A DNA stretch of 38,869 nt from contig JAICXF010000012.1 in NCBI GenBank assembly GCA_025981625.1, forward strand, positions 1 to 38,869, read 5' to 3'. Below are positions 8,254-17,087 of the stretch, piece after piece; positions within the stretch are counted from its first letter, which is position 1, and the number at the start of each line of letters is the position of its first letter. Below the pieces are notes generated by a model that was not told where the DNA came from, made no database searches, and saw only the letters and a program-made list of their open reading frames with translations. The DNA comes from Sphingomonas sp. GTDB taxonomy: Bacteria > Pseudomonadota > Alphaproteobacteria > Sphingomonadales > Sphingomonadaceae. Position numbers and translations under genes: made by a program.

Positions 8254-11200
8254 TAATCCTTGCTCACCCGAACGCTGGCGCTCGAACGGCCGACGGTCGA
8301 GACGGTCGAGAGCAAGGATAACCACCGGGTCATCTGATATTCGACCTGTGTCGCCGAATAGCCCTGCCCGTCGGTGATCACCTCCACGAACAATTTGCGG
8401 GTGATGTACTTGCCCGCCCCGATCGCCGTTTTCTGGCCGGTGGCGACGTCCGCGGGAACGATGCGCAGGCGGTCGAGACCGATCGCTCGGCGGAGGGCGT
8501 TGATCGGGTCGAGGCTGCCGGAGCCCGACTGGAGCGCGGCCACGGCGGAGGCGAGCTGAAGCGCTTCGGGCGCGGACAGGTTGGTGATCGAGGTACCGAA
8601 CAGAATGCGGCTGAGGAGCTCGTCCTCGGGCGTGGCGGGCGTGCTGGCGAAGGTGATTTCGGGCTTGAGGCCGGTGCCGCCGACGGTCACCGTGGCGCTC
8701 AGCCCCTGCACGTCCGCCTGGGCGTGGATGTCGAGCAGCGGATCGGTCGGACTTTCGCCACGGAAGCGGATCGCGCCGCGGTCGAGCCGGAAGATCCGCC
8801 CGGCGAAATCGTAATTACCCTGCACGAGGTCGGCGCGGCCGGTGAAGCGAGGCGAGTCCGCGACGCCGCCGATCTGGAGGTTTGTCGTCCACTGGCTGTT
8901 GATGCCCAGGCCGGTGACCTGGAGGTTCCCTCCCGCGAGCTTGAGGTCGAGCTTCCACGGGTGGAGCGCGGCGGGCTCGATGACGTCCTCTTCGTCAAGC
9001 CCGGTTTCGCGGACATTGAGCTGCGGGACGGCGGCGCCGGCGCTGGCGCGGCCGAGCTGGAACCGGCCCTTGTTCAGATGAAGGTCGCCCGAGATCACGC
9101 CGCCCTTGCCGTCGGACCTGATCGCCAGCGGACCCGTGACCCGCGCGGCGACGTCGTCGCGGTTGAGGAGCAGCGCCTGATTGGCGTTGAACGACAGGTT
9201 CATCAGCGTCTTCCCGCCGGAAAACGTGACCGAGCCGCTGCCGGAGACAGTGCCCCCGTTGACCGTCTGGCCGGCGATCTGACTGAAGATCAGCTGCGGA
9301 CCGGAGAAATGCGCCTGCGCCGCGAGATGATCGATGACCATGCCGGTGACGGCGCTTTCGAGCCGCGCGTTCTGCGTTTTGAGCGAGCCGCGGATCTGGG
9401 GGTCGGCCAGCCGGCCGCCGATGTCCGCGCCGACCGCGAGCGGACCGGACATGTCGAGAATCTCGCTGCCGGTCAGTCGCCACAGCGTATCCGCGGGCCC
9501 TGCGTAGCGCAGCTGGGCGAACAATGGCGCGTTCATCAGCTCGGCCATCAAGGGCCCACTGCCGAGCGGCGCGAACTTGGCCTGCGCTCGGCCGACAATC
9601 GCGCCGTCGCTCGCCGCCACGGCGCGCAACGCGGCCTGGTTGCCATTCACGACCGCTGCAATGGCGACGTCGATCGGTTTGGATGCAAGGACCAGCCCCG
9701 CACGGCTGAGGCCCTGAACCTTGAGCTGCAACTGCCCGCTTCGGTTGCTTTTCCACGCATAATCGACCCGCCCCGTTGCCGTGCCGGCGAGGTCGAGGTT
9801 GGGCCAGAACAGGTCCAGCACCTGAAGCGGCATGGCACCGAGCTGGGCGTGCACCTCGGGCGCCGAGCCGCTGCGGCCGGAGACGGTCGCGTTGCCGCCG
9901 GCGAAGCTGACGCTGGTTGGCGCCAGCGCCCAGCCGTCACCCGAGCGGGTGAGCACCGCCGCCTGATTGAGCACCAGCGCCTGCTTCTCGATCGTGCCGT
10001 TGCCGGTCAGCCGGATTCGGTCGGGCGCAATGTCGGCGATGGTCGAGAAAGCGAACGCCGCTCCGCGTCGGCCGGCGAATGCAGCACGGACCTGGCCGCT
10101 GCCATTGACGAGATGGGCATTGGCGGTGAGCCGGGCGAGAGCAACTGCCCCGGTAGAAACGCCGCGCCCATCGATGCTGCCGTCGAGCGTGGTCTTGCCG
10201 TCGGCGAGCACGATGATGCCGTCGGCGCGGCCGCTCCGCACCGAGAAGGCGCCGGGCAAGCTTGCCCCATTGGCGGTGAGGTGCGCGTCGATCCGCTGCG
10301 CCGAGCCGGCCGGCGCGAAGTCGAGCGTTCCGTCGAGGGTGCCGCCGGCAAGCGTCAGCTGTCCGAGGAAGCCGCCGGCGATGGACTTGAGCTCCCCGCT
10401 GGCATGCGCTCCGTTGGCGTCGAGCGCCGCGATCGCGATAACGGCCGGAGCATCGTGCGGCAGCAGGATTTGTCCGTTGCTGGTGAACGGCCCGAGCCGC
10501 GAACCGCCGCTCGCCCTGTACTTGTAGCCGGCGGCGATCGGATCGAGCGCCAGGTGCACCGCGCTGAGACCGAGCGTGTCGTTCGGATGGTCGAGCAACA
10601 AGTCGAGCCTGGGCCGCTCGATCGGACCGTCGAGCACCAGCTTCAATGGACCGTATTGCGCCTGTTTCCCGGTCGCCGTGATGTGGAAGGTGCCGTCCTT
10701 CAGCCGAGCCCCTGCCCCCGACAGCCGGAGCTTGGGGGAATAGAGCTGCAGGTTGGTGAAGCGGACGATCCCGTCGCTCCCGCGCTCGAGGCTGGTGGTC
10801 AGCGACGGAAGGCCGCCCGTGAGGCTCTGGAAGAAGCCGTTGTCGAGCCGCCGGACCCATGCCTTGCCGGTGCCGACCACCTGCGATCCATGGCCGTTCG
10901 GTCCCGGCACGACCTTCAGGTCCGTCATGACGTCGACGATGCCGATGCCGGGGATCAGGTAGCGCTTCATCGCGCCCGACAGAGTCACTTCGAATCGGCC
11001 GCTGACGAGATCGATCAGCAGCGACAGCTTGCCGGTCCATTTGGCGCTGGTGAGCCTGAGATCCTGCGCTTGGACCAGCTTGGGCGTGACCGACAGCCAA
11101 CCCTCGATCCGCGGATTCGCCAGCATCGCGCCGCCGACGTCACCGATGCCGGTGATCGCCTTGGCCGCAAGCCGGATCGGCACGCGCATCGGCCAAAGGG

Positions 11201-12419
11201 AGAGCCGCCCCGCTCCCTCCGCGTGAAGGCCGCTGAAGCCGGTCGTGTCGAACTGAACGAAGTCGGAGGTCAGGCGGTAGGAATAAGCGGCGGTCGCGAA
11301 CGGTCCGTCGAGCGTCCAAACCATGCGGACATTCCTGCCGCTCATGTTCGGAAAGAGCGCCTGCGGCTTCAGCAGATCGACCCCGAGCCGCATGCCCCGA
11401 TAGCGGTTATGGGCAAGGTCGACCGCCCCTCGCGCAACGGCGCGCAGCTCGGGCGTGGTTGCTGTCAGCTGCCCGTCGAGAAGCCGGCCGTTCAGCGTCG
11501 CGTCGCCGCGGACGGTCACCACCCGCTCAGTCAGCCGCTGGAGCTTGCCGGTGAGGAATTGCGCCGCCGCCCACTGCCCCTGCAGCCGGTAACGGCCGCT
11601 ATCGACGCCGAGCGCAAGGCGCGCCGTCGGCCTGCCGGACAAATCGAGCGCGGCCGAACCGCGCCAGCGGGTCCAGCTGCCCTTCCCGCCGAGCGCCAGA
11701 TTGATCGCACGCTTGGTGCCGATCATTGCCGGGATCAGGCCATCAGCCGGCGAGACCAGTCTGGCAGCGGCATCGAACTTGTTGCGATCGGGCTCGGCAT
11801 CGAGGTGGAAGGCGAGGCGGTCCCCGCCATTGTTCACCGCCGCGGCGAGCTCGACCAGGGCGCGCCCGGAACGCACGTCGACCTTCCCGCGAACGCTCCC
11901 GCTGCGCGCGCGGCCGCCTACCGCCGGTCCGATGTCCAGCCGATCGATCCGGAACTCGCCGACATGAATGTCGAACCCTGGTAGGATCGGCCCCTTGTTG
12001 GTGCTCGGCTTGAGCTTCGGCAGCCGGATCAGGGTGACCCGCTGGGCGGTCAGGCTGTCGAGATAGAGCTTGTTGTCGAGCCATGCCGCCGGGGTCCAGT
12101 CGAGCACGATGTTCGGCGAGGTCAGGAACACGCCATGGCTGTCCGCGATCGCGACGTTGCGAAGCTGCGACTTACCGAAGATGGACCCGTCGATGCGCCC
12201 AATCCGGATGCGGAGGCCGGAGGCGGTTTCGAACCGGCTCAGCTGGTCGATGATGAAACGGTGTCCAGGGGCGCTGTCGAGCAGCACCAGCAGGCCCGCG
12301 AAAATGACGAGCAGTCCGATGAACAACGCGAACAGCTCGTTGAGCAACCGCCGCGCCCAGTCGTGCCGGACTCGCCGCCGCGGTCGCTCCGTCGTGGTTT
12401 CGACAGCCACCTCGGCCAT
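8250..12419 (-). CDS. tamB: TamB, inner-membrane translocation and assembly module protein
   Basis: A very long 1389-residue protein with one N-terminal TM helix (LLNELFALFIGLLVIFAGLLVLL, about 24-46) and then an extended, beta-rich periplasmic body ending in a TamB/DUF490 domain. The DUF490 end is clear: QGNYDFAGRIFRLDRGAIRFRG, then LKPEITFASTPATPEDELLSRILFG, and a final YQMTRWLSLLSTVSTVGRSSASVRVSKDY. TamB bridges the periplasm, carrying phospholipids toward the outer membrane and aiding outer-membrane protein assembly with TamA. The start ATG at 12419 overlaps the tamA stop as TGATG, so translation is coupled; the frame extends 46 codons upstream inside tamA but those are not used. Length fits the family (about 1250-1500 aa). 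Very secure. Confidence 0.95.
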   Translation of the reverse strand: MAEVAVETTTERPRRRVRHDWARRLLNELFALFIGLLVIFAGLLVLLDSAPGHRFIIDQLSRFETASGLRIRIGRIDGSIFGKSQLRNVAIADSHGVFLTSPNIVLDWTPAAWLDNKLYLDSLTAQRVTLIRLPKLKPSTNKGPILPGFDIHVGEFRIDRLDIGPAVGGRARSGSVRGKVDVRSGRALVELAAAVNNGGDRLAFHLDAEPDRNKFDAAARLVSPADGLIPAMIGTKRAINLALGGKGSWTRWRGSAALDLSGRPTARLALGVDSGRYRLQGQWAAAQFLTGKLQRLTERVVTVRGDATLNGRLLDGQLTATTPELRAVARGAVDLAHNRYRGMRLGVDLLKPQALFPNMSGRNVRMVWTLDGPFATAAYSYRLTSDFVQFDTTGFSGLHAEGAGRLSLWPMRVPIRLAAKAITGIGDVGGAMLANPRIEGWLSVTPKLVQAQDLRLTSAKWTGKLSLLIDLVSGRFEVTLSGAMKRYLIPGIGIVDVMTDLKVVPGPNGHGSQVVGTGKAWVRRLDNGFFQSLTGGLPSLTTSLERGSDGIVRFTNLQLYSPKLRLSGAGARLKDGTFHITATGKQAQYGPLKLVLDGPIERPRLDLLLDHPNDTLGLSAVHLALDPIAAGYKYRASGGSRLGPFTSNGQILLPHDAPAVIAIAALDANGAHASGELKSIAGGFLGQLTLAGGTLDGTLDFAPAGSAQRIDAHLTANGASLPGAFSVRSGRADGIIVLADGKTTLDGSIDGRGVSTGAVALARLTANAHLVNGSGQVRAAFAGRRGAAFAFSTIADIAPDRIRLTGNGTIEKQALVLNQAAVLTRSGDGWALAPTSVSFAGGNATVSGRSGSAPEVHAQLGAMPLQVLDLFWPNLDLAGTATGRVDYAWKSNRSGQLQLKVQGLSRAGLVLASKPIDVAIAAVVNGNQAALRAVAASDGAIVGRAQAKFAPLGSGPLMAELMNAPLFAQLRYAGPADTLWRLTGSEILDMSGPLAVGADIGGRLADPQIRGSLKTQNARLESAVTGMVIDHLAAQAHFSGPQLIFSQIAGQTVNGGTVSGSGSVTFSGGKTLMNLSFNANQALLLNRDDVAARVTGPLAIRSDGKGGVISGDLHLNKGRFQLGRASAGAAVPQLNVRETGLDEEDVIEPAALHPWKLDLKLAGGNLQVTGLGINSQWTTNLQIGGVADSPRFTGRADLVQGNYDFAGRIFRLDRGAIRFRGESPTDPLLDIHAQADVQGLSATVTVGGTGLKPEITFASTPATPEDELLSRILFGTSITNLSAPEALQLASAVAALQSGSGSLDPINALRRAIGLDRLRIVPADVATGQKTAIGAGKYITRKLFVEVITDGQGYSATQVEYQMTRWLSLLSTVSTVGRSSASVRVSKDY

Positions 12420-14446
12420 CAGAAAGCCTGGCCGAGAGAGACGGTCACGGCGAACGGCCCGTCGCCCTTCTGCCGGTCGAGCGGGACTCCGACATCGACG
12501 CGGATCGGGCCGAAGGTCGAATAATAGCGGACGCCAACACCGGCAGCGAGCCGCCATCCCTTCCAGTCCGGCATCGCCCTGGTGGTCAGCGATCCGCCGT
12601 CGAAGAACGGCACGATTCCGAAATTGCCGCCGAACGACTTCAACCGGATTCGGCTTTCGAGGGCGAACTCGGCGAGGCCGCGGCCGCCGATCGGATCGCC
12701 GTCGACGTCCTTGGGCCCGAGCTGCTGGTAGCCGTAGCCGCGGACCGATCCGCCCCCGCCCGAATAAAAGCGCCGGGAGGGCGCGATCTCGAACGCGCTT
12801 GCCCCCAGGATGGTGCCGAACCGGACTCGCCCGGCCAGGACCACACTGTCGGACACCGGATGGTAGGCGCTCGCGTCGATCTGCATCCGGGCATAGGTGA
12901 ACTTACCGCCGTGGAACGAGATTTCGGGGCTGAAGTGACCGCTCAGCCGGAACCCGCGCGTCGGATCGAGCAGGCTGTCGCTGCCGTCGTAGCCGAGGCT
13001 GAGGGGGGCTGCGGCGATCAGGAAGCCGCGTGTGTCCTTGATGCCCGTGCTGTCGAACACACCCCGTTCGCGCGTCGCCAGCCACTGTCCGCCGTAGGAC
13101 CAGGTCCAGGGTTTCTGCCAGATGAAGTTGCTTTGCCGCTCGATGCTGGCGCCAAGCAGGACCGTTTTGGCGGTGTACGCAGCATATTTCTGGTGGGACG
13201 CGGAGACCTGGAGGTCGAGCGTCTGGTCGCGCATCTCGAAATTGGAACGGCGGAATTCCGCGCCGAGCAATTGTTCGGTCGTGCCGGCGATGCCGCGCAG
13301 CGTCAGCGCGCCTTCGGGATTGAGGAGATTGCGGTCGGTCCACGCAGCCTCGATCCTCGCCCCCTGCCCCGTTCCGTAGCCAACCTCACCGGCGATCGTG
13401 TGCGACGGCGCAGGCTCCAGGTGTACGTCGATGTCGACGACCTTCCCACCCTGGACCGGCACGACCCGAACGTCGGCACTGGCAACCAGCGTGGTCGCGA
13501 TCAACGCTCGCCGGAGGTCGTCGAGCTTCGATCGCTGGAATGGATCGCCGCGCTTGAACCGCGCGATGATGCCGACGTGGCGAGCGCTGAACGGCGGACG
13601 CCCGCTCACCCGGATGGTCCCAAACCGGGCGACCGGCCCCGGATCGACCGGCAGGCTCAGCGTCGCGAGGTGCGTCTGGTGATTGACCTTGATGACCTGT
13701 TCGCCGAGCCTGGCACTCGCGAAGCCCTCCTCGCCAAGCGCCTGGGTGAGCGCGAGACCGGCGGCGATGACGTCGGCAGCATTGACCGGATCGCCGGCCT
13801 GAACGGCGAACGCGGCGCGCAGCTTCGCGGCCTCCGGGCCAGCGGCATTCAGCCGCGGAAGATCGACCGAAGCGAAGCGATATTGCGGCCCCGGATCGGC
13901 GGCCAGAACGACGCGCAGGGCGTCGCCGGCTTTGTCGGTGCGCTGCTCGACGGCGGCATCGTAATAGCCTTGCGACCGAAGCAGCTGCGTCAGGAGATCG
14001 GCATCTGCCCCCGCGCGCCGGCCAATCTGAGCCGCATTGGCGGGATCCTTCCGCTCGGCTTCGAGGGCGGATTGAGCGCGGAACTGGCGCGCCAGCTCCT
14101 CGGCATTTCCGAGGCCTGCCAGCCCTTCAAGCGAAACGGTGTAGCGAATCTCGCCGCTGCCCGCCTCGACCACGCGGCCGGTCTTGCCGCGGGCCAAAGC
14201 AGATACGGGTGGTGCGGGCGCTGGAGCCGTGTCCTTGGGGTTCAGCTCGGGCCAGGCGACGCCGAGATCGAGCATCGGCGCCAGCGGCGCGCTGGGGTCG
14301 AGCTCTGCCGCATCCGGGGGCGTCGCCGGCGGGACGGGAGGCGCGGGCACGGTCGCCTGTGCGTCGGCCACGCCCGCGAGAAGGGACGCGGCGGCAACCG
14401 CGCACAGCAGCCGCGCGGCGCAATGCCTGGAACCCCACCCGCTCAT
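12419..14446 (-). CDS. tamA: TamA, BamA-family outer membrane protein
   Basis: 675-residue Omp85-family protein. A signal peptide is seen at the start (LLCAVAAASLLAGVADAQA), followed by a Pro/Ala-rich linker, three POTRA-like domains (about residues 90-340) and a C-terminal 16-strand barrel domain. The barrel carries YSGGGGSVRGYGYQQLGP, the VRGY/F loop-6 motif of Omp85 proteins, and the chain ends in Phe as expected for Bam recognition. TamA is the outer-membrane partner of TamB. The open frame begins with TTG at 14449, but ATG at 14446 is the better start; no strong ribosome site is seen, and a small AAGGC-AAAA-GCCTT hairpin overlaps the start. First gene of the tamA-tamB operon. Confidence 0.94.
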   Translation of the reverse strand: MSGWGSRHCAARLLCAVAAASLLAGVADAQATVPAPPVPPATPPDAAELDPSAPLAPMLDLGVAWPELNPKDTAPAPAPPVSALARGKTGRVVEAGSGEIRYTVSLEGLAGLGNAEELARQFRAQSALEAERKDPANAAQIGRRAGADADLLTQLLRSQGYYDAAVEQRTDKAGDALRVVLAADPGPQYRFASVDLPRLNAAGPEAAKLRAAFAVQAGDPVNAADVIAAGLALTQALGEEGFASARLGEQVIKVNHQTHLATLSLPVDPGPVARFGTIRVSGRPPFSARHVGIIARFKRGDPFQRSKLDDLRRALIATTLVASADVRVVPVQGGKVVDIDVHLEPAPSHTIAGEVGYGTGQGARIEAAWTDRNLLNPEGALTLRGIAGTTEQLLGAEFRRSNFEMRDQTLDLQVSASHQKYAAYTAKTVLLGASIERQSNFIWQKPWTWSYGGQWLATRERGVFDSTGIKDTRGFLIAAAPLSLGYDGSDSLLDPTRGFRLSGHFSPEISFHGGKFTYARMQIDASAYHPVSDSVVLAGRVRFGTILGASAFEIAPSRRFYSGGGGSVRGYGYQQLGPKDVDGDPIGGRGLAEFALESRIRLKSFGGNFGIVPFFDGGSLTTRAMPDWKGWRLAAGVGVRYYSTFGPIRVDVGVPLDRQKGDGPFAVTVSLGQAF

Positions 14447-14511
14447 CAAGGCAAAAGCCTTAACCAGCGCTCCTGAACGGCGCCAGTCTGTTCAGCCGGA
14501 ACTTGAGTGAC

Positions 14512-14787
14512 TTAGTGGACGGTCCCGAGCACTTCGTCGCTACTCAGTGTAGCAATCACCCGCTCGATATGCCGCCAATGGCAAAAGCGCGCGACATTGC
14601 CGTCGTCGCGGCTGCGCTCGGCGCGGATGCCCGCCTCGAAGCCGGCGTCGTCACCAAAGCGATCGATGAGGTCGGCGGCATCGGCGAGCGCGGTCCGGCC
14701 ATGGATGAAGGGACTGTCCATGCCTCGCTCTACCGTCCCAGCCGTTTCCCGACCGGCGACAAAGAGCGTCAATGCCGCGTTCACCAT
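14512..14787 (-). CDS. Small conserved hypothetical protein
   Basis: 91 residues from ATG 14787. The sequence MVNAALTLFVAGRETAGTVERGMDSPFIHGRTALADAADLIDRFGDDAGFEAGIRAERSRDDGN... reads as a compact helical protein with an ADAADLIDRFGDDAGFEAG helix pair, then a HWRHIERVIATL helix. It has the look of small sphingomonad-specific proteins that pair an acidic helical body with a trailing ERVIATLSSDEV helix; I know of no function. The frame stays open upstream to 15117, but that part has an unlikely composition and is antisense to the 59-aa membrane protein gene, so it is excluded. The ribosome site is weak. It lies upstream of tamA, same strand, 65 nt apart. Confidence 0.62.
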   Translation of the reverse strand: MVNAALTLFVAGRETAGTVERGMDSPFIHGRTALADAADLIDRFGDDAGFEAGIRAERSRDDGNVARFCHWRHIERVIATLSSDEVLGTVH

Positions 14788-14877
14788 GTTCGCGCGCAGA
14801 GCATCCGGGGAGTTGCCGAGGCTGAACGTCGCGCTCGGCAGAGACCGCCGGACTTGGCGTTCGCCCGCTAAGTTGCC

Positions 14878-15057
14878 ATGAGCGGGCGCATGCCAAGATC
14901 CTCCCGCGCCGGCGGCTGCTTCCTCACGATCTTCATCCTTCTGGGATTCCTGTTCGGCTTGTCGATCCGGAACCCGCTGAAAGGAACGCTGATCGGGCTT
15001 GGAATCGGGGTCGTGCTCGCGATCCTGACCTGGCTGATCGACCGCAGACGCCGCTAG
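14878..15057 (+). CDS. Small membrane protein (59 aa)
   Basis: A short gene encoding a 59-residue protein with a basic start (MSGRMPRSSRAGG), two hydrophobic helices (CFLTIFILLGFLFGLSI at about 14-30 and GTLIGLGIGVVLAILTWLI at about 37-55) separated by RNPLK, and an Arg-rich end (DRRRR). This is typical of a real small inner-membrane hairpin protein. Start is ATG 14878, with an internal Met at codon 5 as an alternative. Its stop overlaps by 4 bp the stop of the convergent S24 repressor, and it is divergent from the 91-aa gene with a 90-bp gap. Function unknown. Confidence 0.68.
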   Translation: MSGRMPRSSRAGGCFLTIFILLGFLFGLSIRNPLKGTLIGLGIGVVLAILTWLIDRRRR

Positions 15058-15698
15058 GCCACCCGTCGGCCGGACCAGATCACGCGTCCGATCGGGCGGA
15101 TGTTCTTGAGCCCGCAATCGGGCCAGTCGGGATAGGCGGGATTGTCCGATTGCACCGTGACCCGCCGCCCGACCGGGTTCAGGGCAATCCGCTTGACCAC
15201 CAGCGCATCGTCGATCCTGAGGACGTAGATCCCGTCGCGCAGCCGCTCGCTGGCATCGCCGAGGTCGACGAGGATGTCGTCGCCGGCGTTGAGCGTCGGC
15301 GCCATCGAATCGCCCTCGACCCGGACGATCGACAGGTTTGAGGTCGGGCTTGCGGTGAGCGCCTTCAGCCAGCGTTCGTCGAACGCGAAATAGGGCTTTC
15401 CGAGCTCTTCGTTGACGATCGCTCCGGGGCCGGCCGAGACCGCGACCGGGTGCCGCTTGACGCTGACCAGTCCCGCGAGCGCGGGCTCATCGGCCGGTCC
15501 GCCCAGCAGGGCCTCGGCAACGCCGAAGTAACGGGCGAGCTTCCGTCGCTCGTCCTCGCCGAGGCGCTTCGGTACGCCGCGGCGGACATATTGCTGAATG
15601 TAGGCGGAGTTGCGTCCGAGCATGCGGGACAGGCCGGCGAAGTCCTCGCCGCGCTCCGCGCACAATCGCTCGAGGGTCTCGCGTGGGCTGATCATCAT
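15054..15698 (-). CDS. S24-family (LexA/CI-like) repressor-peptidase
   Basis: About 214 residues from ATG 15698 (a second ATG follows at 15695). The N-terminal ~65 residues form a helix-turn-helix (SRMLGRNSAYIQQYVRRGVPKRLGEDERRKLARYFGV). The C-terminal half is a signal-peptidase-like S24 domain with VEGDSMAPTLNAGDDILVD (catalytic Ser) and ALVVKRI (catalytic Lys), so it may self-cleave on RecA activation as LexA, UmuD or phage CI do. A candidate autoregulatory dyad, TAGGnAnnTnCCTA, lies at 15719-15732, 21-34 nt upstream of the start. An IS1595-like element sits immediately beyond this site, cutting the gene from its former upstream region and from the divergent small operon now at 18422. Confidence 0.88.
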   Translation of the reverse strand: MMISPRETLERLCAERGEDFAGLSRMLGRNSAYIQQYVRRGVPKRLGEDERRKLARYFGVAEALLGGPADEPALAGLVSVKRHPVAVSAGPGAIVNEELGKPYFAFDERWLKALTASPTSNLSIVRVEGDSMAPTLNAGDDILVDLGDASERLRDGIYVLRIDDALVVKRIALNPVGRRVTVQSDNPAYPDWPDCGLKNIRPIGRVIWSGRRVA

Positions 15699-15718
15699 TA
15701 ATGCGTCCTTAGTAGTGA

Positions 15719-15732
15719 TAGGAATGTCCCTA
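15719..15732. promoter_or_regulatory. Candidate operator dyad upstream of the S24 repressor
   Basis: TAGGAATGTCCCTA is an imperfect dyad (TAGG-N-A-NN-T-N-CCTA) 21 nt upstream of the repressor ATG. A second TAGGAAT lies at 18360-18366 on the far side of the inserted element. Removing the element plus one target repeat would place the two TAGGAAT copies 20 bp apart, two helical turns. Operator role is inferred from this geometry. Confidence 0.4.
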
Positions 15733-15739
15733 GACAAGT
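15732..15739. repeat. Left copy of 8-bp target-site duplication (AGACAAGT)
   Basis: AGACAAGT occurs here and again at 18353-18360, exactly outside the two termini of the element. Eight bp is the duplication length known for IS1595-family transposition. Confidence 0.75.
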
Positions 15740-15770
15740 GACGTTGGTATACTTGACATACCCACAATCT

Positions 15771-15786
15771 CCCTCTAGAGAGAGGG
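15771..15786 (+). promoter_or_regulatory. Hairpin enclosing the transposase ribosome-binding site
   Basis: CCCTCT-AGAG-AGAGGG forms a six-bp perfect stem; its 3' arm AGAGGG is the only Shine-Dalgarno-like sequence and ends one base before the transposase ATG at 15788. In an mRNA carrying this segment the ribosome site would be paired, which would keep transposase synthesis low. Confidence 0.5.
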
Positions 15787-15787
15787 C

Positions 15788-16702
15788 ATGGCAAGCAATC
15801 TCTCTCGCAAGCACTTCCACGATGAAGACGAGGCATTTGCCTACGTAGAGGCTCGCGTGTGGCCGGAAGGCCCCGTGTGCCCGCACTGCGGCGGCGTCGA
15901 GCGCATCAGCAAGATGCAGGGTCAGAGCACCCGGAAGGGGCTCTACAAGTGCTATCAGTGCCGCAAACCGTTCACGGTTCGCATGGGCACGATCTTCGAG
16001 AGCAGCAAGGTCGCCCTGCATATCTGGCTTCAAGCAATGTATCTGGTCGCCGGATCGAAGAAGGGCATCAGCTCGCATCAGCTAGCGCGGACGCTGGGCC
16101 TGACCGTCAAAACCGCATGGTTCCTGTCGCACCGTATTCGTGAAGCGATGCGCGAAGGCGATCTGGCGCCGTTCGGGCAGGGTGGCGGAGCCGTGGAGGT
16201 TGATGAAACCTACATCGGTCGCAAGGCCGGTCGCAGCGTTCCCAAGGGTGGCTGGGGCCACAAGATGACCGTCCTAGGCCTGATCGATCGCAACAGTGGA
16301 AAGAGCCGCTTCTTCCACGTTGACGGCGGCAAGGAAATTCAGGGCATCGTGCTAGCGAACCTATCTCGCGAAGCGCGCCTGATGACCGACGAACATGTGA
16401 TGTATCGCCGCATTGGCCGCGAGTTCGCAGAGCACGGCGCGGTGAACCACCAGCGCGACGAATACGTGCGCGGCGATGTGACCACGAACACCATTGAAGG
16501 CGCGTTCTCTATCTTCAAGCGCGGGATGCGCGGCGTCTATCAGCACTGTGCAGAGAAGCACCTGCACCGGTATCTTGCCGAGTTTGAGTTCCGTTACTCG
16601 CATCGTGAGGCGAACGGGGTTGACGATAAGGCTCGCGCCGACCGCATTCTGAGCGGTATCGTCGGCAAGCGTCTCACCTATGAAAGGGTTGGTGCGAGGT
16701 AA
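15788..16702 (+). CDS. IS1595-family transposase (ISXO2-like DDE domain)
   Basis: 304 residues. An N-terminal zinc ribbon has CPHCGG (Cys 31, 34) and YKCYQCRKPFTVRMGTIFESS (Cys 55, 58). A helix-turn-helix-like stretch follows (SSHQLARTLGLTVKTAWFLSHRIREAM, about 95-121). The catalytic ISXO2-like domain starts at VEVDETYIGRKAG (Asp 139), continues to LMTDEHVMYRRIG (Asp 201) and NTIEGAFSIFKRGMRGVYQH (Asn 234, Glu 237), giving an intact DDE/N-type site. It cuts and joins the element ends in trans. The gene looks full length and undamaged, so the element may still move. The stop overlaps the next ATG as TAATG, coupling it to the 50-aa ORF. Translation is likely held down by the RBS hairpin. Confidence 0.95.
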   Translation: MASNLSRKHFHDEDEAFAYVEARVWPEGPVCPHCGGVERISKMQGQSTRKGLYKCYQCRKPFTVRMGTIFESSKVALHIWLQAMYLVAGSKKGISSHQLARTLGLTVKTAWFLSHRIREAMREGDLAPFGQGGGAVEVDETYIGRKAGRSVPKGGWGHKMTVLGLIDRNSGKSRFFHVDGGKEIQGIVLANLSREARLMTDEHVMYRRIGREFAEHGAVNHQRDEYVRGDVTTNTIEGAFSIFKRGMRGVYQHCAEKHLHRYLAEFEFRYSHREANGVDDKARADRILSGIVGKRLTYERVGAR

Positions 16703-16854
16703 TGCCCAAGGCAAAGAACCCGCTGACACCGGAGGAACAGCGCAAGCGGTTCGAGGCCGAAGTCAGAAAGCGAAAGAAGGCTGGCGAACTCGACCCCACC
16801 GAGGCCGACGCCGTGCTCGACGCGCTAGTCAGGAAGGGCTCGAAAGGCCCTTAG
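16702..16854 (+). CDS. Small charged protein coupled to the transposase (50 aa)
   Basis: MPKAKNPLTPEEQRKRFEAEVRKRKKAGELDPTEADAVLDALVRKGSKGP: I see a 50-residue, highly charged, helical protein with no TM or enzyme motif. Its ATG overlaps the transposase stop (TAATG), so it would be translated by re-initiation, which suggests an accessory role such as a DNA-binding or transposase-partner protein. Its stop overlaps by 3 bp the stop of the convergent 78-aa gene. Good codon usage throughout supports a real gene. Function unknown. Confidence 0.6.
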   Translation: MPKAKNPLTPEEQRKRFEAEVRKRKKAGELDPTEADAVLDALVRKGSKGP

Positions 16855-17087
16855 GCCGCCTTGTGGCGCGACCGCCGGACTTCTCGCCGCACGGCACGAC
16901 GCTTCGCACGAGCCGCGCGAACAACGCTCGACATTGGTAGGAGGAAGACCCGCATTGCTTCGCGTGCCTGCGAGGCAATGTAGGGTCCGTCCATCGCAAA
17001 GGTCTCTTCTGGCTTCTCTTTCACCACAGATTCCTTTTCCGGGGCGTTCACCGCGAGGCGCTCTAGGGTATCAATGTCGTTGGTCAT
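16851..17087 (-). CDS. IS passenger ORF: 78-aa protein with basic C-terminus
   Basis: The first ~35 residues are acidic and polar (MTNDIDTLERLAVNAPEKESVVKEKPEE), followed by a short mildly hydrophobic helix and an Arg/Lys-rich tail (RAARAKRRAVRREVRRSRHKAA). No known domain is recognised; the tail could bind nucleic acid. Start ATG 17087 overlaps the stop of the 91-aa membrane protein gene as ATGA, so the two are co-translated. Lies within the IS1595-like element and converges on the transposase unit. Confidence 0.55.
   Translation of the reverse strand: MTNDIDTLERLAVNAPEKESVVKEKPEETFAMDGPYIASQAREAMRVFLLPMSSVVRAARAKRRAVRREVRRSRHKAA

Noticed and set aside
8724..11984. Very long open frame (over 1000 codons) antisense to tamB, and a similar 538-codon frame antisense to tamA (12860-14476)
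   Set aside because: Both are mirror frames of GC-rich coding sequence, with composition rich in Arg, Glu and Gln and no recognisable domain; tamB and tamA on the other strand are certain.
14788..15117. Longer version of the 91-aa gene starting near 15117
   Set aside because: The added part is antisense to the small membrane protein gene, charged and low-complexity, and has no ribosome site.
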